Of a DNA stretch of 10,146 bases, positions 6,850 through 10,146 are shown piece after piece (positions within the stretch are counted from its first letter, which is position 1; each line of letters begins with the position of its first letter). Source of the DNA: Gammaproteobacteria bacterium (lineage in GTDB: Bacteria > Pseudomonadota > Gammaproteobacteria > UBA1113); NCBI GenBank assembly GCA_019752835.1, contig JAIELR010000107.1, positions 1-10,146 of the forward strand. Reading direction: 5' to 3'. The notes under the pieces are model-generated. The model was given only the letters and a program-made list of their open reading frames with translations. It did no database searches and had not been told where the DNA came from. The translations under genes and the position numbers were made by a program.

Positions 6850-6989
6850 ATACTCAGCGCACTTCAATTTTCGGCGTTGTTGCTGTTGACTGTTTGCATA
6901 GGCCCCGTGCCTGTCCAAAGACGGGCAACCACGGGGGGATTGCCCCTACGTCAACAGCGCCTAGCCGAAAACCGAATTGCTTTGAGTAT
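6850..6989. repeat. MITE-like inverted-repeat element with GC-rich hairpin core
   Basis: The 140-bp segment fills the gap between the HlyD-family gene and the outer-membrane protein gene. Its ends are imperfect inverted repeats: 6850-6890 against 6950-6989, matching at roughly 30 of 41 positions, with identical blocks ATACTCA (ends), TTTTCGGC and GCTGTTGAC (inner). The core 6903-6936 folds on itself: CCCCGTG (6903-6909) pairs with CACGGGG (6930-6936), CCTGTC (6910-6915) pairs with GACGGG (6920-6925, one G-T), loop CAAA, with CAAC bulged. The core is far richer in G+C than the neighbouring genes and resembles the GTAGGGGC...GCCCC type repeats seen scattered in many environmental genomes. No open frame and no clear target duplication are visible. 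Confidence 0.6.
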
Positions 6990-6996
6990 TAATAGA

Positions 6997-8406
6997 TTAA
7001 TTTTCTCTAAATGCCTTAAAAAAACTACGTTGAACAGGTTCAACTAAGTAACCCATAAAGCTACGCTTGTCAATAACCACCAAAACGACCACCGGCATGC
7101 CTGGCGATATATGAACCGATCCTAAACGAGAAAGTTCTTTTTTGCTAATATCGATGCGAGCAGTGTAATAGGAGCTCCCTGTTCGCTGATCCGTAAGTGA
7201 CTCTGCTGAGACTTCATCGACAATGCCATTTAGAATAGGGGTAGAGCGGCGAGGCAAGCCAACAAACTCAACTTTTGCATGCAGTCCTTTGCGCATGACG
7301 TCAATATCCAATGGATTTACTTTAGCATCGATGCCTAATGTATCGTTATCCGGCACTATCGTCATCAATTCTGCACCAGGATCAATAACGCCGCCTATGG
7401 TGTGTACTTTTAAATCAACAACGGTTCCTGTAATAGGCGCCGTAATTTTTGTCCGTGTTAAAATATCTTGAGATGAAAGCAACTTTTGCTGCACATCGTT
7501 TAAACCAGAGAGTGTTTTTTGCAAATCTTCAGCCACTTCTTGCTCTCGTTGTTGTCTAAGTTGAACTTTTTGTAACTCAACTTCACTTGATTTTTGTTGT
7601 GCAGCCGCAATAAGTGATAAATTTTGGTCACGATCGCCAGTCAATTTCGCTTGTTCGCCTTGTAATGCTAATAATTTTTGCTGTTCAATTAAATGACGCG
7701 CCGCCAAGTCTGCAAATACCAGTTCTTCACCATTAATTAAATGGAGTTGCCTCTCCGAGGCAGTAGCCTGTGCTTGCAAACTTGATATTTGATCATTAAT
7801 TTGCTTTATTTGTTGGTCTAAAATAGAAAATGTTTTGTTCAATAGTGCTAGTCTGGTGGTAAAAATAGCCACTTCACCTAACATGGCAGCTTTCGCAGTC
7901 GGTGAATTTGATTGCATTAAATCAGGCGGAAAAGTAATAATTGACTGATTATCGCGCTCAGCGATTAAACGCGCTTTTTTAGCCTCTAACTGCATTTGCT
8001 GTGCAGCAACCAAATCATAATTTGCATCTGCTTGGGTGGTGTCCAACTCAATGAGTAATTGGCCTTTGTTTACATGTGAGCCTTCTATCACATCAATTTT
8101 TTTTATAATACCGCCCTCTAAATGCTGGACTGTTTTACTGTGTGAATCAACCACAACAACGCCACTCATAGTCGCGCCAGATTCAATCGGAAATAAAATA
8201 GACCATAAAAATCCACCACCAAAAAATAAAGCGATAATCAATATACCGATCTGAACCGCTTTTTTTACTGGTGGAAATGCTTCATTATCTGCAGTAACGA
8301 CAGCTTGATCCCCAAGTTGTAACTTGATCACAAACCAATCGCTTATTTTTTTAAATGGACTTAATAATGACAACTTCAATTGGCTGATTTTATCACAATG
8401 AAACAT
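6997..8406 (-). CDS. HlyD-family type I secretion membrane-fusion protein
   Basis: The 469-residue protein has the order of a type I secretion adaptor (HlyD/PrtE/LapC group): a short cytosolic N-terminus, one membrane segment at about 50-72 (AVQIGILIIALFFGGG), a first lipoyl half with VQHLEGGIIKKIDVIEG (93-109) and GQLLIELDT (115-123), a long glutamine-rich coiled coil (about 124-315), the second lipoyl half with TKITAPITGTVVDLKVH, and a C-terminal beta-barrel/membrane-proximal part. It links the inner-membrane ABC transporter to an outer-membrane TolC-type channel. The frame is open to a TTG at 8439, but the ATG at 8406-8404 gives a normal N-terminus and a 14-bp overlap with the transporter gene, as expected for a coupled pair; its ribosome-binding site (GAGAG) is weak. 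No TolC homologue lies in the window. The stop is 7 bp from the inverted-repeat element. Confidence 0.92.
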   Translation of the reverse strand: MFHCDKISQLKLSLLSPFKKISDWFVIKLQLGDQAVVTADNEAFPPVKKAVQIGILIIALFFGGGFLWSILFPIESGATMSGVVVVDSHSKTVQHLEGGIIKKIDVIEGSHVNKGQLLIELDTTQADANYDLVAAQQMQLEAKKARLIAERDNQSIITFPPDLMQSNSPTAKAAMLGEVAIFTTRLALLNKTFSILDQQIKQINDQISSLQAQATASERQLHLINGEELVFADLAARHLIEQQKLLALQGEQAKLTGDRDQNLSLIAAAQQKSSEVELQKVQLRQQREQEVAEDLQKTLSGLNDVQQKLLSSQDILTRTKITAPITGTVVDLKVHTIGGVIDPGAELMTIVPDNDTLGIDAKVNPLDIDVMRKGLHAKVEFVGLPRRSTPILNGIVDEVSAESLTDQRTGSSYYTARIDISKKELSRLGSVHISPGMPVVVLVVIDKRSFMGYLVEPVQRSFFKAFREN

Positions 8407-10102
8407 GGCTAGGCTCTCGATATGTTTTTTGTTTTTCAATTTCTTTTAGCACTTCATCCTTAGGCCCATAAGCCCGTATTTCACCGTGCTCTAACCATAA
8501 AATTTTATCGGCGTAATTGACAAAGGCAGGATGGTGGCTGATAACAACGATGGTGCTACGTAATCGTCGTAGTTGTTCAATTGATTGAAAAAGAATACCT
8601 TGGCCTCGCTGATCCAAATATGTTGTCGGTTCATCTAAAATCAACAATCGTGGTTTTTTAAATAAAGCCCGCGCTAAGGCAATTTGTTGCCGTTGCCCAC
8701 CAGATAGAAAACGTCCTGCATCCTGTAAAGTCGTTTCATAGCCTTTCGGTAAGCGAAGGATAAACTCATGGGCACCCGCCATTTGGCTTGCAGAGACTAC
8801 ATCACTTTCTGAAGCCTCAGTGAGTCTAGCAATATTTTCTTGCACTGTTCCAATAAATAATTCAATTTCTTGAGGAAGATAACCCACATAGCGACCAAAC
8901 TCCGAACGCTCCCACGTATAAACATCAGCACCGTCTAAGCTAACTGCCCCTTCAGTGGGCGAATAAATACCAATTAACAACCGAGCCAGGGTTGTTTTTC
9001 CTGCTGCAGAAGAACCAATAACCAATAAAAATTCACCCCTATCTAGGTTTAAGCTGATGTTTTTTAGGGTGGCTTTTTTTGAATGATCGGGCGTAAAACC
9101 CATCTCGTTAACTCGAAGATTGCCTTGAACTTCCTGCAATACTTTACTGGGGATCCGTAAAGGTGCTTTTGAAAACTCCGCATTCAATCGATAATAAGCA
9201 CTGCGCGCTGAGGTAAATAACTTCCAAGCAGCAATCGATTGCTCGATAGGCGCATAGGCTCGCGTTAATAAAATTGAGGCAGTAATCATGGCACCCGGTG
9301 TTAAACGATCATCAATAACTAAATAAGCACCTAAGGCTAAAATACCCACTTGTAAAGCCAAGCGTACCGCTTTGGAGATCCCAACAATGAAATTAGTTCG
9401 ATGACTTGCTTGCGTACTTAGTTCGAGAGAAATATTATTTTTAGCTTTCCAACGCTTAATAATATCATCGAGCATACCCATCGATTGTATTGTTTCTGCA
9501 TTACGAAAGGCGACTTGGAGATGAGCTTGTGTTTCTTGACGGGCTGACCAATTTTTTTTACTTAATTGTTCTGTGACATGATTATTTATAAAAGCTAAGC
9601 CCATCAAAATAACCGCACCAATAACAGTAAAAAAACCTAAATCAGGATGCAATAAAAAAATAATCAGGATAAAAATCGGTGCCCATGGCAAATCAAATAA
9701 GGTGTAACTTAAGGGGTTAGACAAAAAGGCACGGATGGTTTGAATATCGACCAATGTCTGTGTTGGATTACCTTGGTGCTGTAAGAGCGCATCGATGCTT
9801 CGCTTTAAACCTTCAGGGCTAAGTCGATGATCTAACCAATGCCCTAAAATAGCGAGGATACGAGATCGCACAATATCCAGTAATCCCAGCGTTAATAGTG
9901 CCAACATTGCCAAGAGCGTTAGATAAAGCAAGGTGTCACCACTTTGACTCATCAATACACGATCAAAAAGCTGGAGCATATAAAGGGGAACAGCAAGTAC
10001 GAGGGTGTTTGAAAAAAAGCTGAAAACCGCCACATACATAAACGTTGTGCGGCACGCTGCAAGCGTTTGACTTAAAAAATTGTCGGATTCTTCCGATGCC
10101 AT
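8393..10102 (-). CDS. type I secretion ABC transporter (PrtD/AprD-type permease/ATPase fusion)
   Basis: The 569-residue half-transporter has an N-terminal membrane domain with about six hydrophobic segments (near 20-45, 57-78, 138-152, 156-173, 244-264, 270-285) and a C-terminal ATPase domain. The ATPase shows Walker A GSSAAGKTT (363-371), Q-loop Q411 in LPQEIELF, signature LSGGQRQQIALARAL (466-480), Walker B LLILDEP (486-492) and switch His in ISHHP (521-525). Length and motif wording fit the PrtD/AprD/HasD group, which exports proteases, lipases, haem-binding proteins or adhesins carrying C-terminal signals in one step. There is no N-terminal C39 peptidase or C39-like domain, so it is not a bacteriocin or HlyB/LapB-type exporter. 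ATG at 10102-10100 has AGGGA five bases upstream. The gene overlaps the adaptor gene by 14 bp. No substrate gene is visible. Confidence 0.93.
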   Translation of the reverse strand: MASEESDNFLSQTLAACRTTFMYVAVFSFFSNTLVLAVPLYMLQLFDRVLMSQSGDTLLYLTLLAMLALLTLGLLDIVRSRILAILGHWLDHRLSPEGLKRSIDALLQHQGNPTQTLVDIQTIRAFLSNPLSYTLFDLPWAPIFILIIFLLHPDLGFFTVIGAVILMGLAFINNHVTEQLSKKNWSARQETQAHLQVAFRNAETIQSMGMLDDIIKRWKAKNNISLELSTQASHRTNFIVGISKAVRLALQVGILALGAYLVIDDRLTPGAMITASILLTRAYAPIEQSIAAWKLFTSARSAYYRLNAEFSKAPLRIPSKVLQEVQGNLRVNEMGFTPDHSKKATLKNISLNLDRGEFLLVIGSSAAGKTTLARLLIGIYSPTEGAVSLDGADVYTWERSEFGRYVGYLPQEIELFIGTVQENIARLTEASESDVVSASQMAGAHEFILRLPKGYETTLQDAGRFLSGGQRQQIALARALFKKPRLLILDEPTTYLDQRGQGILFQSIEQLRRLRSTIVVISHHPAFVNYADKILWLEHGEIRAYGPKDEVLKEIEKQKTYREPSHVSL

Positions 10103-10110
10103 AATCGTCC

Positions 10111-10146
10111 CTATGCTAAAAGTCTACTCGTTAACTCTGCACCACC
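10111..10146 (-). CDS. possible C-terminal end of an upstream gene
   Basis: One minus-strand frame entering from the right edge is open for 11 codons (GGAELTSRLLA) and ends at a TAG at 10113-10111, eight bases before the transporter ATG; the stop overlaps the transporter's ribosome-binding site. Such spacing is typical of an operon partner, but 11 codons carry no family information and the other two frames also close in this stretch, so this rests on spacing alone. Confidence 0.25.
   Translation of the reverse strand, partial: GGAELTSRLLA

Noticed and set aside
6831..6875. Sigma-70 promoter for the outer-membrane protein gene using TTGAAG and TATATT on the minus strand
   Set aside because: The two hexamers are only 9 bases apart, and at the correct 16-18 bp distance from TATATT no -35-like hexamer is visible; kept only as a remark under the inverted-repeat element.
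8393..10102. Bacteriocin or lanthipeptide exporter
   Set aside because: The N-terminus goes straight into the first membrane segment, with no C39 peptidase domain, and motif wording fits PrtD/AprD-type protein exporters.

Overview
The window looks like a chromosomal or island segment of an AT-rich gammaproteobacterium, most likely of the Legionellales (Legionella/Coxiella/Berkiella-type). The main pointer is a complete outer-membrane protein that reads like the Lpg1974/Legionella_OMP family. The assignment is inferred from protein family only. Every gene I can support lies on the minus strand, so transcription runs from high to low coordinates.

Layout in transcription order: (1) 10146-10111 may hold the last codons of an upstream gene. 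(2) 10102-6997 holds an overlapping pair, a PrtD/AprD-type type I secretion ABC transporter and its HlyD-family membrane-fusion protein. (3) The 168-bp gap 6996-6829 is almost filled by a 140-bp element with long imperfect inverted arms around a GC-rich hairpin, which looks like a small non-autonomous repeat (MITE-like). (4) 6828-5794 is the Legionella-type outer-membrane beta-barrel. (5) 5793-5739 carries a perfect 11-bp-stem palindrome. (6) 5738-5259 is a small exported DUF2147 protein. (7) 5240-1056 is a tightly packed four-gene cassette: a C39-like cysteine peptidase, an ATP-grasp ligase with an RLAN (RimK-like N-terminal) domain, a GCS2/YbdK-type carboxylate-amine ligase, and an N-formylglutamate-amidohydrolase-family hydrolase. 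(8) 1055-830 is a 226-bp AT-rich gap with a plausible terminator hairpin. (9) 829-1 is a BRO-N-domain (phage antirepressor-like) gene that runs off the left edge.

How the genes may work together: the four cassette genes are separated by 13 bp, 4 bp and an 8-bp overlap, so they are almost certainly co-translated. Two different ATP-dependent amide-bond-forming enzymes, a papain-like peptidase and a zinc-type amidohydrolase together look like a make-and-trim pathway for a small peptide or amino-acid conjugate, or for a peptide tag on a protein. The chemistry is not known from the sequence. The exported DUF2147 protein and possibly the outer-membrane protein share its transcript, and a type I secretion pair lies just upstream in the same orientation. 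That raises, but does not prove, the possibility that the product or the modified protein is exported. No TolC-like protein and no obvious type I substrate is present in the window.

Five genes have start sites that I moved, or could only fix, by ribosome-binding sites and gene spacing, including a likely TTG start for the amidohydrolase.
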